A stretch of 64,000 bases of DNA from Thalassolituus sp034111725 (GCF_034111725.1 NZ_JAWUWR010000081.1:79023-143022), one strand, 5' to 3'; positions 1 to 9,722 are shown, counted from the stretch's first letter. Notes: generated by a model not told the origin, from the letters alone. Made by a program: numbers and translations.

Positions 1-1682
1 ATATTTTTGCTGGCCATATGCAATGGATTCTGGTGGACGAGTATCAAGATATTAACGATATTCAACAGAATTTATTGCGCGTATTACATGGTGGTCGTGG
101 TTCTGTGATGGTGATTGGCGATCCAGACCAAACGATTTATGAATTTCGAGGCTCTCGCCCTGAGTTTATTGTTGAGCTGTTTGATCGCGAAATGGGCGAT
201 GTGACGTGTTATCAGTTACCGCATACGTTTCGTTATGGCCATCGCTTAAGTTTAATGGCCAATCATTTAATTCATCATAATCACGAACGTGAACCCGTAT
301 TGTGTTTGTCTCACGTTTCAACGCCAAATACGCGTGTGCAATTGCATCAAGCACGTTATGAGCCAGCGCTGACGCTGACTCTTATTCAAGAAGAAGCCAA
401 GCAAAGACCGCTGGAAGATATTGCGGTTATCAATCGTTTATGGGCCTTATGCGCGCCAGTAGAATTGGCTTTACTGGCTGCCGGTATTCCGTATCAGTTG
501 GATAACGCTCAATCGGTATTAGAACGCTGGGAATTACGCATCTTTTGGTTGCTGTTGGAAATTGCTGCTGGCGAATTTAATCGCCGTGATTATGCGGCAC
601 GAGAAGAAGCTTGGTTGCATGTATTAACCACGCCTTACCCCAAAATTAAGCGTCAAGTATTAGAAGACTTAGCACGGCATTTAGCACAAGCAGAACATAA
701 TTTGGGCGAGGCCATGTTTCGTGCCATCCCAGGTTCATTAAGCCAATGGCAAAAACAGCAATTAGAAGCGCGTGCGCAAGTATTAGCTAATGCAGAGGTC
801 GGTAAATTATCAGCATATCGACTGCTAAAAGATTATGTCGATTTAACCGAATTTGAACAAGGTATTGAAGATAGCGCATTTTCCGCGCAGCAAATTGAAG
901 ATCGTTTGCAAACGATCCGAGCATTTTTACGCTTTATTCGCGAACTGGATAAAAGTAGCGAAGATACCTTGTTGTATTTACGTGAATTGCGTCAACAGCG
1001 CCGTGAGCAACGGCAGGCGAGTGGCGTTCTACTTACGTCAATTCATAAAAGCAAAGGTCGTGAATGGCCTGTGGTGATCATTCCGGGATTAAATGCTCAT
1101 TATTATCCCTATACGCCGGACGGCGAATTTACCACCGCCGCCAGTGAAGAAAGCGAGCGTCGTTTGCTTTATGTGGCTATGACTCGAGCAAGAGAACAAC
1201 TGCATTTGCTCGCGCCAACGCCAACTGAAAAAGCGGCAAGAGATACCACATCTCGCGATTGGCCGAGCCGTTTTGATCGTGAAATGGCAGTGGAACGCTG
1301 CTTGACCCTGATGAAAACCATTGAGCAGGGTGGTGGTGCCATCGAATTGAATCCGCAATTCGGGGCTCTGCCCGATTGGTTGCCTCAGTACTTAGAGCAT
1401 TTGTCGCACAGTGGTATCCAGACCGGTGAGCTTAAATTCACGATGGCAGCGCCTAAGCTTAGCGCCCAACGTGCTGCGGTTCATTCGCCAGCCAATGGTG
1501 GCGTCGTTGATCAGAAGTTTCCCGGTAAACAAGGCGTTACGCGAGTCACTCACGATTCGTTAGGTACGGGCGTTTTAATATCTCAAGACGATCAGTATGT
1601 GAAAATTCGCTTCGACGGTGAGCAGGGCGTGCGCACCCTAAGTCGAGATGTGGCAGCTGATTATTTGAAATTTCATTTCTAA
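1..1682 (+). CDS. UvrD/PcrA-family DNA helicase, 5' truncated by window edge
   Basis: The reading frame is open to the left edge: codons before the first ATG at 18 read IFAGH, directly continuous with helicase motif II. The true start is therefore outside the window. Visible superfamily 1A motifs in order are Walker B-like VDEYQD (about 50), GDPDQTIYEFRG (motif III), LPHTFRYG (motif IV), TSIHKSKGREW (motif V, about 1040) and RRLLYVAMTRAREQL (motif VI). The last 45 residues (VTHDSLGTGVLI...VKIRFDG) resemble the Tudor-like C-terminal domain by which UvrD/PcrA proteins contact RNA polymerase. The family unwinds DNA 3'-5' with ATP in repair or in transcription-coupled clearance. Motifs I and Ia are not visible. 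Whether it is UvrD, Rep or a diverged paralogue cannot be decided from this part. Confidence 0.9.
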   Translation, partial: IFAGHMQWILVDEYQDINDIQQNLLRVLHGGRGSVMVIGDPDQTIYEFRGSRPEFIVELFDREMGDVTCYQLPHTFRYGHRLSLMANHLIHHNHEREPVLCLSHVSTPNTRVQLHQARYEPALTLTLIQEEAKQRPLEDIAVINRLWALCAPVELALLAAGIPYQLDNAQSVLERWELRIFWLLLEIAAGEFNRRDYAAREEAWLHVLTTPYPKIKRQVLEDLARHLAQAEHNLGEAMFRAIPGSLSQWQKQQLEARAQVLANAEVGKLSAYRLLKDYVDLTEFEQGIEDSAFSAQQIEDRLQTIRAFLRFIRELDKSSEDTLLYLRELRQQRREQRQASGVLLTSIHKSKGREWPVVIIPGLNAHYYPYTPDGEFTTAASEESERRLLYVAMTRAREQLHLLAPTPTEKAARDTTSRDWPSRFDREMAVERCLTLMKTIEQGGGAIELNPQFGALPDWLPQYLEHLSHSGIQTGELKFTMAAPKLSAQRAAVHSPANGGVVDQKFPGKQGVTRVTHDSLGTGVLISQDDQYVKIRFDGEQGVRTLSRDVAADYLKFHF

Positions 1683-1875
1683 TATTTTTACGCCCTTTGC
1701 CATCTAGATACGCGTGTTGGCTGATTTTGATCGGGCACACGGGGTGATACTCATCTATTCACTTGTTATACTCTACTACCTTCGTAGAGACCGGCCGCTG
1801 TTGGAAACCCCTCAAGTCGCCTTTGCGTAATGCAAATACACGCCCATCGGGGCCACGACAACGGACAAAAACGCT

Positions 1876-2361
1876 ATGACAATTGCACAGCACAAGGTCG
1901 TCACCATTCATTACAAGGTCGTTGATGTCGCCAGTGGCGAAGTGATCGATTCTTCTGAAGGCGGTGCGCCAATGACTTATCTACACGGCTTTCAAAACAT
2001 CATTCCGGGCTTAGAACAAGCATTGGAAGGTAAAGTAGTGGGTGATGAGTTCGAAGTACAAGTAGAACCAGCTGACGCCTATGGCGAATACAGCGATGAG
2101 CGCATCCAGCAAGTACCGGTAGCGGCATTTGAAGGTGTTGAGCAAGTTGAACCAGGCATGGCATTTACTGCACAAACTGAACACGGCCCAATTAACTTGA
2201 TCGTTACTGCGGTTGAAGAAGACATTGTGACCGTTGACGCTAACCACCCTCTAGCGGGTAAGGCTTTGGCTTTCTCGGTTAAAGTTGAAAGCGTTCGCGA
2301 TGCAAGTGAAGAAGAACTGGCTCATGGCCATGTTCATGGCGAAGGTGGTCATCACCACTAA
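1876..2361 (+). CDS. slyD: SlyD-type FKBP peptidyl-prolyl cis-trans isomerase
   Basis: This 161-residue protein has the short FKBP fold split by an insert-in-flap chaperone domain. The N-terminal half carries IDSSEGGAPMTYLHG and IIPGLEQALEGKVVGDEF, which form the FKBP active-site core. The middle (about 70-130) is the IF domain. The C-terminus ends in a histidine-rich tail, HGHVHGEGGHHH, as in metal-binding SlyD proteins. Role: cytoplasmic folding catalyst and chaperone; SlyD also delivers nickel to hydrogenase in E. coli, but no hydrogenase genes are seen here. It stands alone, followed by short hairpins. Confidence 0.95.
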   Translation: MTIAQHKVVTIHYKVVDVASGEVIDSSEGGAPMTYLHGFQNIIPGLEQALEGKVVGDEFEVQVEPADAYGEYSDERIQQVPVAAFEGVEQVEPGMAFTAQTEHGPINLIVTAVEEDIVTVDANHPLAGKALAFSVKVESVRDASEEELAHGHVHGEGGHHH

Positions 2362-2367
2362 AATGTC

Positions 2368-2412
2368 GGCCATTTCGATGGCCACATAAGACCGGCAGCG
2401 ACGGTTGCCGGT
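2368..2412 (+). terminator. Two short hairpins after slyD, possible weak terminator
   Basis: GGCCAT-TTCG-ATGGCC (2368-2383) is followed by ACCGGCA...TGCCGGT (2391-2412), starting 7 bases after the slyD stop. Neither has a good T-tract, so factor-independent termination is uncertain. Confidence 0.35.
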
Positions 2413-2793
2413 TTGCCGTTCTGTTCTGCCCAACTCCTCTAAAATATCTTATTTTCGCTGTAATCTTTTCGCAAAGATGCCAATTGAGACAACTTGTCTT
2501 GGTCACTCTCGTAAATCCTGTCTATCTGAAGGATTCTGGTGCATACGACTAACGTCGTGCCATCAAAAGCAGCACAAACAATCTGGTTTAAGTCAGTAAA
2601 TTGTCAAAAAATGTCTATTTCGCCGAATGGAACCTGTCTTATTTACTCTGGTCACATTGACCGCGTAAAAGCATCTGATATAACTTTTTAAGTGAGGCAA
2701 CTCACACAACAGGACGTAAGCGGGACAAAAATAGGCTCAGGACAAAAGTCTTGATCTAGGATGTCTTACAGGAACGATCCGGAGGATAAACAT
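2413..2793. other. Intergenic region, no gene recognised
   Basis: About 380 bases between the slyD hairpins and the start of the small membrane protein. I see no convincing ORF, RNA or repeat. The length suggests a long 5' leader or separate promoter for the downstream gene. Confidence 0.4.
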
Positions 2794-3006
2794 ATGAAAG
2801 ACGAACGTTTAGCTCGTTATCGTAATAAAGCGTTAGTAACCGGAGGTTTGGTAGGTGCTGGCCTAGGCATGATCATTGGCGCAACTACTGGAATGTCTCT
2901 TGAAGCAACTGCTACTGGCTTCATCGGTGGTTGGTTAGTTGGTGAGCTAGTAAGTTATGGTACGACGCCAATAGAACCGCATCATCAGCCAAAGAAAAAT
3001 AATTAA
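2794..3006 (+). CDS. Small glycine-zipper membrane protein
   Basis: A 70-residue protein. An in-frame ATG exists at 2761, but the ATG at 2794 has a textbook GGAGG at 2781-2785 eight bases upstream, so 2794 is preferred. A basic N-terminus (MKDERLARYRNKAL) precedes a glycine-rich hydrophobic stretch with small residues every fourth position (GGLVGAGLGMIIG, then GFIGGWLVGE), typical of glycine-zipper membrane helices in envelope or stress proteins. The tail is polar and histidine-containing. I do not recognise the specific family; an inner-membrane location is inferred. Confidence 0.7.
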   Translation: MKDERLARYRNKALVTGGLVGAGLGMIIGATTGMSLEATATGFIGGWLVGELVSYGTTPIEPHHQPKKNN

Positions 3007-3026
3007 TTAAACTGATAGGCCGTTGA

Positions 3027-3143
3027 TTGCATGGTATTAGAGATGCTCTAAAGCGTATCTTTGATACGGTGCGGGTGACCTTAGTTGGTATTTCTTTGTC
3101 GCTGTTTTGGCTGACAGGAGGTGCTGCTAATCGTACACTTTAA
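3027..3143 (+). CDS. Possible 38-residue membrane peptide
   Basis: A short ORF with a TTG start fills the gap before the FAN1-like gene. It reads MHGIRDALKRIFDTV then a hydrophobic stretch VTLVGISLSLFWLTGG. The basic-then-hydrophobic layout is plausible for a one-helix protein, but the start is TTG, the ribosome-binding site is weak and no family is recognised. It could equally be chance. Confidence 0.2.
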   Translation: MHGIRDALKRIFDTVRVTLVGISLSLFWLTGGAANRTL

Positions 3144-3200
3144 GGGCGGCGGCGTATCAGTATTCTACTAACCACATGTTGCCACTCGGAAGGTTCGGCA

Positions 3201-4991
3201 GTGGACAACATGATGGTTAGCTCAACAACACAATTTTCGACTTATACTCAAACGTCCCCTACGAAGCAGGTTGAACTAACGCCGACCTATTATCTCGATA
3301 ATTTCTTACATCTTATTCACCACGTAAATAGCTTATATCGAGACCTCCTATCGGAAGACGAGTGCAGTTTTATAGATGAATTTTGGCAGTTATCTGTTGC
3401 AGCCCAATGTTTGTATGTCAGGCTATCTGGACGACGCGGTGACTTATTTCGAGTAGATAAAATTCATTATGAAGAAATAGCCGATATTCCCTCTGCAATT
3501 GCTGAATTGGCAACAAGTCGTTATTTCGGTGTATTTCAACCAGAACAATTAAGTGTTGATTTTGATGATGGCGAATGGCTATCGTTATTTACTAAAAACG
3601 AAATGGAGCAGTGGCTGTCCTGTGGTCGTCGCTTTCGTCGCGATGAACTTGAGCCGCTTGTATTGCAGCAATTAAACCGAACCCCACAGCTGATTACTCA
3701 GTGGATCAAAAGTCCTGTGGTTTGCGTTTATGGCGAGCAAGAACTTCAGTCTTTTCGGCTTTTATTCTTTGGTAATTTACAACAAAGCTTAACCGATTTT
3801 GTGTTGCGTGATTTAGGTATCTATCGTTACGAATCCTACGCGTTAGAGCAACCTTCGCGCTGGTGCCAATCAAGGGTGATGTTAGAGCATCATCTTGAGT
3901 ATTTTAATACTGTTGAGATTATGGGAGATGTTAGCCAATACCAAACTGATGCTTTATTGGCATGGTCGCAGGCGTTCACTGTTGCTGTAGATGATGAATT
4001 ATTAAAACGTAAACTCGATCGCACACGGTTGTTAATCGGGCGTCAACTGGAGCGATTAGAAGATTATGATGGTGCACTCAGTTTATATGCTGTTATAGCG
4101 CTGCATCCGGCACGCGAGCGTAGCCTACGCTTACTGGTTAAGCTTAAACAATGGGAGGCAGCGTTAGCTCTAGCCGTTAAAATGAATGCAGCGCCAATGT
4201 CTGAAGAAGAATTACAGTTTCTACATAGTTTTGTACCGCGTGCATTTAAACCAGTCGATATTTTTTCAGACCCAAATACGGCTGTTAGTTTGATCAAAGA
4301 GTTAACGAGCAAACCGATTGATATATCAACGCAAACGATCTATTTAGCAAGCGAGCAAAGATCGCGACTGGGAGTCGAGGTTGCGGCCTTATCTTACTTG
4401 CAAGAACAATATCCGTGTCAGGCTTATTATTGCGAAAACGCACTCATTCCTAGTGTTTTTGGTTTGTATTTTTGGGATGTAATTTTTGCACCGATTACGG
4501 GTGCTTTTTATCATCCTTTTCAAATACGTCCTGCAGATTTATACGACGATGACTTTATTGCCAAGCGCCAAACCCTGTTTACTCGTCGTTGGCAGCAACT
4601 TGAGCAGCAAAGCTTGGTGGAATTTGTCGATGACCTAGCGGCTAGCTTTACCTTGCATCAAGGTAAAGCTAATCCTTTTGTTCATTGGGAGTTTTTAACA
4701 GCAGAGTTTTCTTATGGCTTGTTAGCCGGTGCGTTGCAAGCCATTCCGCGTGCTCATTGGCTAGCGATGTTTCGTTTTATACTGAACGATTTGCGAAATC
4801 ATCGCAGCGGTTTGCCTGATTTAATTGTGTTTAATAGTACGAATAAAAACGAGCATTTATACGAGCTGATAGAGGTGAAAGGCCCTGGTGATACCTTGCA
4901 GAAAAATCAGCAAGCTTGGCTGCAATGTTTCGCCCGCGCAGGTATTCCTGCCAGTGTGTTGTATGCTCGTGATGGGCCAAAGCAAGGCTAA
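3201..4991 (+). CDS. Bacterial FAN1-type VRR-NUC nuclease
   Basis: A 596-residue protein, similar in size to bacterial FAN1 homologues. The C-terminal VRR-NUC domain shows the PD-(D/E)XK core: LPDLI with D540, then ELIEVKGPGD with E558 and K560, then a QQAWL helix. Upstream, GVEVAALSYLQ and the FGLYFWDVIF segment are typical of FAN1. The middle (about 270-340) looks helical and repeat-like, matching the SAP/TPR arrangement of the family. FAN1 enzymes are structure-specific 5' flap endo/exonucleases in interstrand-crosslink repair. The start is GTG at 3201 with GGAAGG at 3189-3194; an ATG at 3210 is the alternative. It stops two bases from a convergent gene. Confidence 0.85.
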   Translation: MDNMMVSSTTQFSTYTQTSPTKQVELTPTYYLDNFLHLIHHVNSLYRDLLSEDECSFIDEFWQLSVAAQCLYVRLSGRRGDLFRVDKIHYEEIADIPSAIAELATSRYFGVFQPEQLSVDFDDGEWLSLFTKNEMEQWLSCGRRFRRDELEPLVLQQLNRTPQLITQWIKSPVVCVYGEQELQSFRLLFFGNLQQSLTDFVLRDLGIYRYESYALEQPSRWCQSRVMLEHHLEYFNTVEIMGDVSQYQTDALLAWSQAFTVAVDDELLKRKLDRTRLLIGRQLERLEDYDGALSLYAVIALHPARERSLRLLVKLKQWEAALALAVKMNAAPMSEEELQFLHSFVPRAFKPVDIFSDPNTAVSLIKELTSKPIDISTQTIYLASEQRSRLGVEVAALSYLQEQYPCQAYYCENALIPSVFGLYFWDVIFAPITGAFYHPFQIRPADLYDDDFIAKRQTLFTRRWQQLEQQSLVEFVDDLAASFTLHQGKANPFVHWEFLTAEFSYGLLAGALQAIPRAHWLAMFRFILNDLRNHRSGLPDLIVFNSTNKNEHLYELIEVKGPGDTLQKNQQAWLQCFARAGIPASVLYARDGPKQG

Positions 4992-4992
4992 A

Positions 4993-5370
4993 TTAACCTT
5001 CGGCAAACTCGACGCGCACACGCGTGCCGGCTTTTACCGACTTTAATTGCGTTACTTCATCTAAGGCATCGCCACAAATATTACAAGGATAAGACAATCG
5101 TATTTCATTACCTTGTGATGTGGGCGTCTTACCAAATGCTATGGCTAAACAGCTGCCATCAGACCAAAAAGCAATGTCTCCGGGTTGCACGATATTGGTC
5201 GCTTTATCTTCGGGTGTTACTCGTATCGGGCAATCGAACAATACTTGAGCCCCTCGAGTTTGGATTGTCGATTCAAAGGGTACGGCTTTGAGTAAAGCAT
5301 GCGCTGTTGGTGTGCGACGTAAGGCAATACGGATAGTTACTTCGTCAAAATGAAGGGCTAGCAGCGTCAT
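4993..5370 (-). CDS. Cyclophilin-like fold protein (TM1367-like)
   Basis: A 125-residue protein with the features of the small bacterial cyclophilin-like family: an N-terminal strand, then TPTAHALLKAVPFES, then PGDIAFWSDGSCLAIAFGKTP, which is the most diagnostic segment. Family members have a cyclophilin-like barrel but usually lack the isomerase active site; no biochemical role is established. It contains a CxxC (CNIC) near the C-terminus that could bind metal. It lies 91 bases downstream of leuA on the same strand, so cotranscription is possible. Confidence 0.7.
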   Translation of the reverse strand: MTLLALHFDEVTIRIALRRTPTAHALLKAVPFESTIQTRGAQVLFDCPIRVTPEDKATNIVQPGDIAFWSDGSCLAIAFGKTPTSQGNEIRLSYPCNICGDALDEVTQLKSVKAGTRVRVEFAEG

Positions 5371-5461
5371 GAAGGGCGTCCTATTGCGGCTGACAACGGC
5401 AGAAACTCCCGTTCGTACGAGAATTCCTGCCTCTGCTGCTAGTGTAGCCCGTCAGTTAAAT

Positions 5462-7159
5462 TTAAGCTGCTTTTTCATTGCGAATTAACGCAATATTTAA
5501 TGCAGAAACAATGGCTTGTAGGCTTGCCGATAAAGTGTCGGCATCTTGTGCTGCAGCGCAATAGCGTTGTCCTGCAACATTGACCTGAACCATGGCCATT
5601 GCTTGCGCATTCGAACCTTCTGTTAACGCTTGCTCTTCAAACTGCACCACTTGTACATCGACGCCGGTGGTTTTGTGTAATGCATCAGTAAAAGCGCTAA
5701 TGCTGCCTAATCCATGTCCGTGCACGGTTAATAATTGGCTGCCATCGTGCAGGCAGGCTTGAATACGATGATGCTCGCCGTTTTCTAGGTTGCCATGCTC
5801 TGTTTGATAGCTGGCTAACATATAGCGCCCATCATTAGGCATAAAGGCCTTACGGAATACCTGCACAATGGTTTGTGGTGATATTTCACCTTGCTCGGTT
5901 TCGGCTAAGGCTTGGATGTGTTGAGCCAATTCAATTTGCATCCAGCGTGGCAAGGTAATACCCAACTCTTGCTCCAATAAGTAAGACGCGCCACCTTTAC
6001 CCGACTGGCTATTCACTCGGATAACCGATTGGTAGTTACGTCCCAAGTCTTGCGGGTCAATGGGCAAGTAGGCTACATCCCAGACCGCGTCATCTTCTTG
6101 CACAGCTAAGCACTTGCGAATCGCATCTTGATGGCTGCCGGAAAAAGCGGTGTAGACCAATTCACCTAACCAAGGGTGGCGAGGGTGCGTTGGAATATTC
6201 GTACACGCTTCGACCGTAGCGATAATGTCGTCAGCGGCACTGATGTCTAGTTTAGGATCAATGCCTTGGCTGTATAAGTTCATCGCCATCGTCACGATGT
6301 CCATATTGCCAGTACGTTCGCCATTACCTAGCAAGGTACCTTCAATACGATCAGCTCCGGCCAATAAAGCTAATTCTGATGCGGCAACGGCACAGCCGCG
6401 ATCGTTATGCGTGTGGATGCTAATGGTTAAACAATCGCGTTTGTTGACGTGATCACAGAACCATTCGACTTGATCAGCGAATACATTAGGCATCGCCGAT
6501 TCAATTGTCGCTGGTAAGTTAATAATGGTCTTGTTATCAGCACTTGGTTGCCAGACATCAATGACAGCGTTGCAGACATCGACGGCAAACTCGACTTCGG
6601 TGCTAGAAAAGCTTTCTGGTGAATACTGGAATACCCATTCGGTTGCCGGATATTTCTGTGCTTCGCTTTTCACTTTTTCCGCGCCGTGACGGGCAATCGC
6701 GACGATACCGTCTTTATCTAATGCAAATACTTTCTCGCGCTGCACGGGCGATGTTGAGTTATACACGTGAACCACAGCACGACGAGCACCTTCAAGCGCT
6801 TGATAGGTGCGTTCAATTAATTCATCACGCGCTTGGGTTAATACCTGAATCGTAACGTCGTTTGGAATTTGGTTTTCAGTAATCAACCAGCGCACAAAAT
6901 CAAAATCTGGCTGTGATGCTGCAGGGAAGCCAACTTCAATCTCTTTAAAGCCCATACGCACTAACAAGCCCCACATTTGCTGTTTTTGCTGTACAGACAT
7001 AGGCTCAATCAAGGCTTGGTTGCCATCACGTAAATCCACAGAACACCACAGTGGTGCGTTCGTGAGCGAGCGATTAGGCCAACGACGGTTTGGCATTTGC
7101 AACGCTGGGAACGGACGGTACTTGCGATGATTAAATCGTGGATTGCTTGGTGTGCTCAT
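5462..7159 (-). CDS. leuA: 2-isopropylmalate synthase
   Basis: 565 residues from the ATG at 7159 (MSTPSNPRFN), which has AAGGAA just upstream. The frame stays open further upstream but without family similarity, so the longer start is rejected. The enzyme condenses acetyl-CoA with 2-oxoisovalerate, the first committed step of leucine synthesis. It shows the DRE-TIM signature CSVDLRDGNQAL near the N-terminus, the metal-binding HTHNDRG segment, GNGERTGN, and a C-terminal regulatory domain (about 430-565) for leucine feedback. An Lrp-type regulator is divergent. No leucine-rich leader peptide was found in the 313 base gap. Confidence 0.96.
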   Translation of the reverse strand: MSTPSNPRFNHRKYRPFPALQMPNRRWPNRSLTNAPLWCSVDLRDGNQALIEPMSVQQKQQMWGLLVRMGFKEIEVGFPAASQPDFDFVRWLITENQIPNDVTIQVLTQARDELIERTYQALEGARRAVVHVYNSTSPVQREKVFALDKDGIVAIARHGAEKVKSEAQKYPATEWVFQYSPESFSSTEVEFAVDVCNAVIDVWQPSADNKTIINLPATIESAMPNVFADQVEWFCDHVNKRDCLTISIHTHNDRGCAVAASELALLAGADRIEGTLLGNGERTGNMDIVTMAMNLYSQGIDPKLDISAADDIIATVEACTNIPTHPRHPWLGELVYTAFSGSHQDAIRKCLAVQEDDAVWDVAYLPIDPQDLGRNYQSVIRVNSQSGKGGASYLLEQELGITLPRWMQIELAQHIQALAETEQGEISPQTIVQVFRKAFMPNDGRYMLASYQTEHGNLENGEHHRIQACLHDGSQLLTVHGHGLGSISAFTDALHKTTGVDVQVVQFEEQALTEGSNAQAMAMVQVNVAGQRYCAAAQDADTLSASLQAIVSALNIALIRNEKAA

Positions 7160-7472
7160 GATAGTTCCTTGATGCGGCTGACCTTTTTGTGGCTTGACGC
7201 TCGCTGTGTTCGGATTGGTAGAGTAGTCGCTGTTGGCAGATATTGGCTTGGCCTTGTGAGCGCAACCATTCATGACCCTTGTGAGGACAATCACACAGAT
7301 GAACCTGGTTGGGTTGTTCTGCTCTGCCTTAACAGTGTGAACACAGTATATGCGCAGTTTGAGCAAATATGATTGCGAACTTGCTTTGCTTTTGCGGTAT
7401 TTTTAGAATTAAAATGCGTATATCTTCTTAAAGTTAGTTAAAAATGTCTTTGATCTTGAGGGGCAATGGATT
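7160..7472. promoter_or_regulatory. Divergent leuA / Lrp-type regulator intergenic region
   Basis: This 313 bp gap must hold the promoters of both leuA (minus) and the Lrp-type gene (plus). A TATACT on the minus strand near 7347 is a possible -10, but I find no well-spaced -35. No attenuator leader with clustered leucine codons is visible. Control of leuA by the neighbouring regulator is inferred from position only. Confidence 0.4.
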
Positions 7473-7976
7473 ATGGCTTCAAATAGTTATGAACGCGTGA
7501 AATTGGATCGTGCTGACCAGCGCATTTTAGAGTTACTACAAGTGGACGGTAGCCTAAGCAACATTGAACTTGCAGATAAAATCGGTTTATCGCCATCGCC
7601 ATGTTCTCGCCGTGTAAAGGCACTCGAGGATAGTGGCTTAATTCAGGGGTATAGAGCCCATCTAGATGCCCGCCGTTTGGGCTTGGATTTGCTGGCCCTC
7701 ATTCAAATCAGCATGGATCGTCATACTCCTGAGCGTTTCGATAACTTTGAAGCGCAGGTCAGTGCCTGCCCAGAGGTATTGGAGTGCTACCTAATTACAG
7801 GGCAATCTGCTGACTACGTACTTAAGGTACTGGTTGAAGATATGCAGGCGTACCAAGAGTTCTTGTTGGGCACGTTAACGCGTATTGAGGGCGTGAGTGG
7901 TGTTCATTCTAGTTTTGTTATGCGCAAGGTCCTCGACAGAACCGCGGTTGCTATTCCAAGATCTTCTCGCAACTAA
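7473..7976 (+). CDS. Lrp/AsnC-family transcriptional regulator
   Basis: A 167-residue protein with the standard layout. The N-terminal winged HTH (about 10-65) includes LDRADQRILELLQVDGSLSNIELADKIGLSPSPCSRRVKALEDSGLI; the C-terminal RAM ligand-binding/oligomerisation domain (about 75-155) includes CPEVLECYLITGQSADYVLKV. A GAGGGG site lies upstream of the ATG. The gene is divergent from leuA, which suggests amino-acid-responsive control of leuA or itself. It is nearer the specialised AsnC-like branch than certain global Lrp; the effector is unknown. Confidence 0.9.
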   Translation: MASNSYERVKLDRADQRILELLQVDGSLSNIELADKIGLSPSPCSRRVKALEDSGLIQGYRAHLDARRLGLDLLALIQISMDRHTPERFDNFEAQVSACPEVLECYLITGQSADYVLKVLVEDMQAYQEFLLGTLTRIEGVSGVHSSFVMRKVLDRTAVAIPRSSRN

Positions 7977-8093
7977 ACGTTAGCTTGCGGCTGCTGAGTA
8001 ACTATTGTGACTTGCGTCTCTTAATGTAGCTGAGGTCAGCGAACAGCCAAAGGCCGTCTATACTTTGGGTACATATAAAAGTAGGAGCTAGTT

Positions 8094-9722
8094 TTGGCTC
8101 AGCAGACGACATCATCCATTGAGAAGAAGCTCACTTTATACGTGGTGCTGTGCAGCGTACTGCTCGGTTTGCTGTTTAGTGGTGTGCAAATTAGCACAGA
8201 CTACGTTGCAGAAAGCCAACGGTTCGATGAAAATGCCCAGCGTCTCATTAATGGCCAGCGAGTTCCCAGCGCATTAGCGCTATACAATTATGACTCCAGT
8301 TCTATGGAAGCTATCTTGGATAGCTTAGTGGTCAATCCTGCGGTAATTGCAGCGCGTATTGTAGAAAAAAAGGCTGGCTTTGAAATCTCTGCTGGTATTG
8401 CGCCAAAAGATATTCCTACGAGCAAGGTCGTACGCGCTTATTCCGTCGTTTTATATGAGCCAGAGGCCTACAGTTCACTGAATCGTGAAATTGGAGAATT
8501 GATATTGCTGGCCGATGAGGAACAGGTGCGTAAAGGTTTTGAAGGACGTGCATTAACGACTTTTTTATTGGATATTTTACGCAATATTGTTTTGGCATTT
8601 GTTTTGATACTTGTCTTCCGCACTCGACTTACCGGGCCAATAAAGCGCTTAGCAACAAGATTATTGGATGTGGATTTACATGCTCCATCGCTATCGTTGG
8701 AAGTTGAAGAGGCACTCAAGTACACGGAGCTGGATGATTTAGCCTGTAAAATGAACGATTTATTACGTGCAGTAAACGACGAAATAGCGCAGCGCAAAAA
8801 TGCAGAATCGCGAGTTCGCCTGTTAAATGAGCAGTTGGAAGAAAAAGTAAAAGATAGAACCAAAGAATTGCATGCAAGTAACCACCAGTTACGAAGTAGC
8901 ATTGACGAATTGCAGCGCACGCAAAACTTACTACTGCAAGCACAGCGGATGGCATCGCTGGGGCATTTGGCAGCCGGTATGGCGCACGAAATTAATAATC
9001 CAGTCGCCATTGTTTACAGTAATATCGCCACACTAAGCGAGTATTTAACCGAATTAATTGAATTGGCTGAGCAGTACAAGCAAGCAGAAAATCAAATTGG
9101 CGATGTATCTGTAAGAAAAGTATTAGCGAACTTACGACAGACTATCGATTTTGATTTTGTCCGCGAAGATGCTCCAGATTTGGTAAGAGCGTCGAAAAGT
9201 AGTTTGGAGAGAGTGCGTAATATCGTTGGCGAGCTACGCACGTTTGCGAATGCTGACCAACAAGAAAAGTCGTCGTTAAATTTGCAAGCCGTTATGGATG
9301 AGTGCCTTAGTGATTATGGTTTGTTAGAACACGATACTATTAGGGTATACGCTTTATTAGATGGTTTGCCAGCAGTGAAGGCTGTTCGATCTCAAGTGAT
9401 GATGGTGTTTGGCAAGATTTTGCAAAATGCGATTGATGCACTGCCGAACGGAGGTACGATTGAAATAGCTGGGGAACACGATGATGAGTCGGTATCGATT
9501 TTTATTAAAGATACCGGGGTTGGTATGAGCGAAGAAGACGTTCGTTGCGCTATTAACCCTTTCTTTACTCGTAAAGAAATCGGTGCCGGTATCGGTTTGG
9601 GTCTGACGGTAGCGTATAACCTGATGTTGAATCATGGTGGCGAGTTATCAATCACGAGTGAAAATGGTAAGGGCACTGTGGTTATGTTGAAGTTTCCTTT
9701 TATCGACGTATTGTTCGACTGA
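8094..9722 (+). CDS. Membrane sensor histidine kinase (orphan)
   Basis: 542 residues from a TTG start at 8094, chosen for the AGGAG at 8083-8087. TM1 (about 13-33) and TM2 (about 157-177) flank a periplasmic sensor region. A HAMP-like linker and coiled coil (about 180-290) follow. The HisKA dimerisation box GHLAAGMAHEINNP contains the predicted phospho-acceptor H298. The ATPase domain has the N box (NAIDALPNGG), G1 (DTGVGMS), F box (FFTRK) and G2 (GAGIGLGL). The style is NtrB/DctB-like. No response regulator lies adjacent, so the partner is elsewhere. Confidence 0.9.
   Translation: MAQQTTSSIEKKLTLYVVLCSVLLGLLFSGVQISTDYVAESQRFDENAQRLINGQRVPSALALYNYDSSSMEAILDSLVVNPAVIAARIVEKKAGFEISAGIAPKDIPTSKVVRAYSVVLYEPEAYSSLNREIGELILLADEEQVRKGFEGRALTTFLLDILRNIVLAFVLILVFRTRLTGPIKRLATRLLDVDLHAPSLSLEVEEALKYTELDDLACKMNDLLRAVNDEIAQRKNAESRVRLLNEQLEEKVKDRTKELHASNHQLRSSIDELQRTQNLLLQAQRMASLGHLAAGMAHEINNPVAIVYSNIATLSEYLTELIELAEQYKQAENQIGDVSVRKVLANLRQTIDFDFVREDAPDLVRASKSSLERVRNIVGELRTFANADQQEKSSLNLQAVMDECLSDYGLLEHDTIRVYALLDGLPAVKAVRSQVMMVFGKILQNAIDALPNGGTIEIAGEHDDESVSIFIKDTGVGMSEEDVRCAINPFFTRKEIGAGIGLGLTVAYNLMLNHGGELSITSENGKGTVVMLKFPFIDVLFD

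Noticed and set aside
7160..7366. N-terminal extension of LeuA by 69 codons
   Set aside because: The added residues lack family similarity, and the internal ATG at 7159 has a good AAGGAA site.
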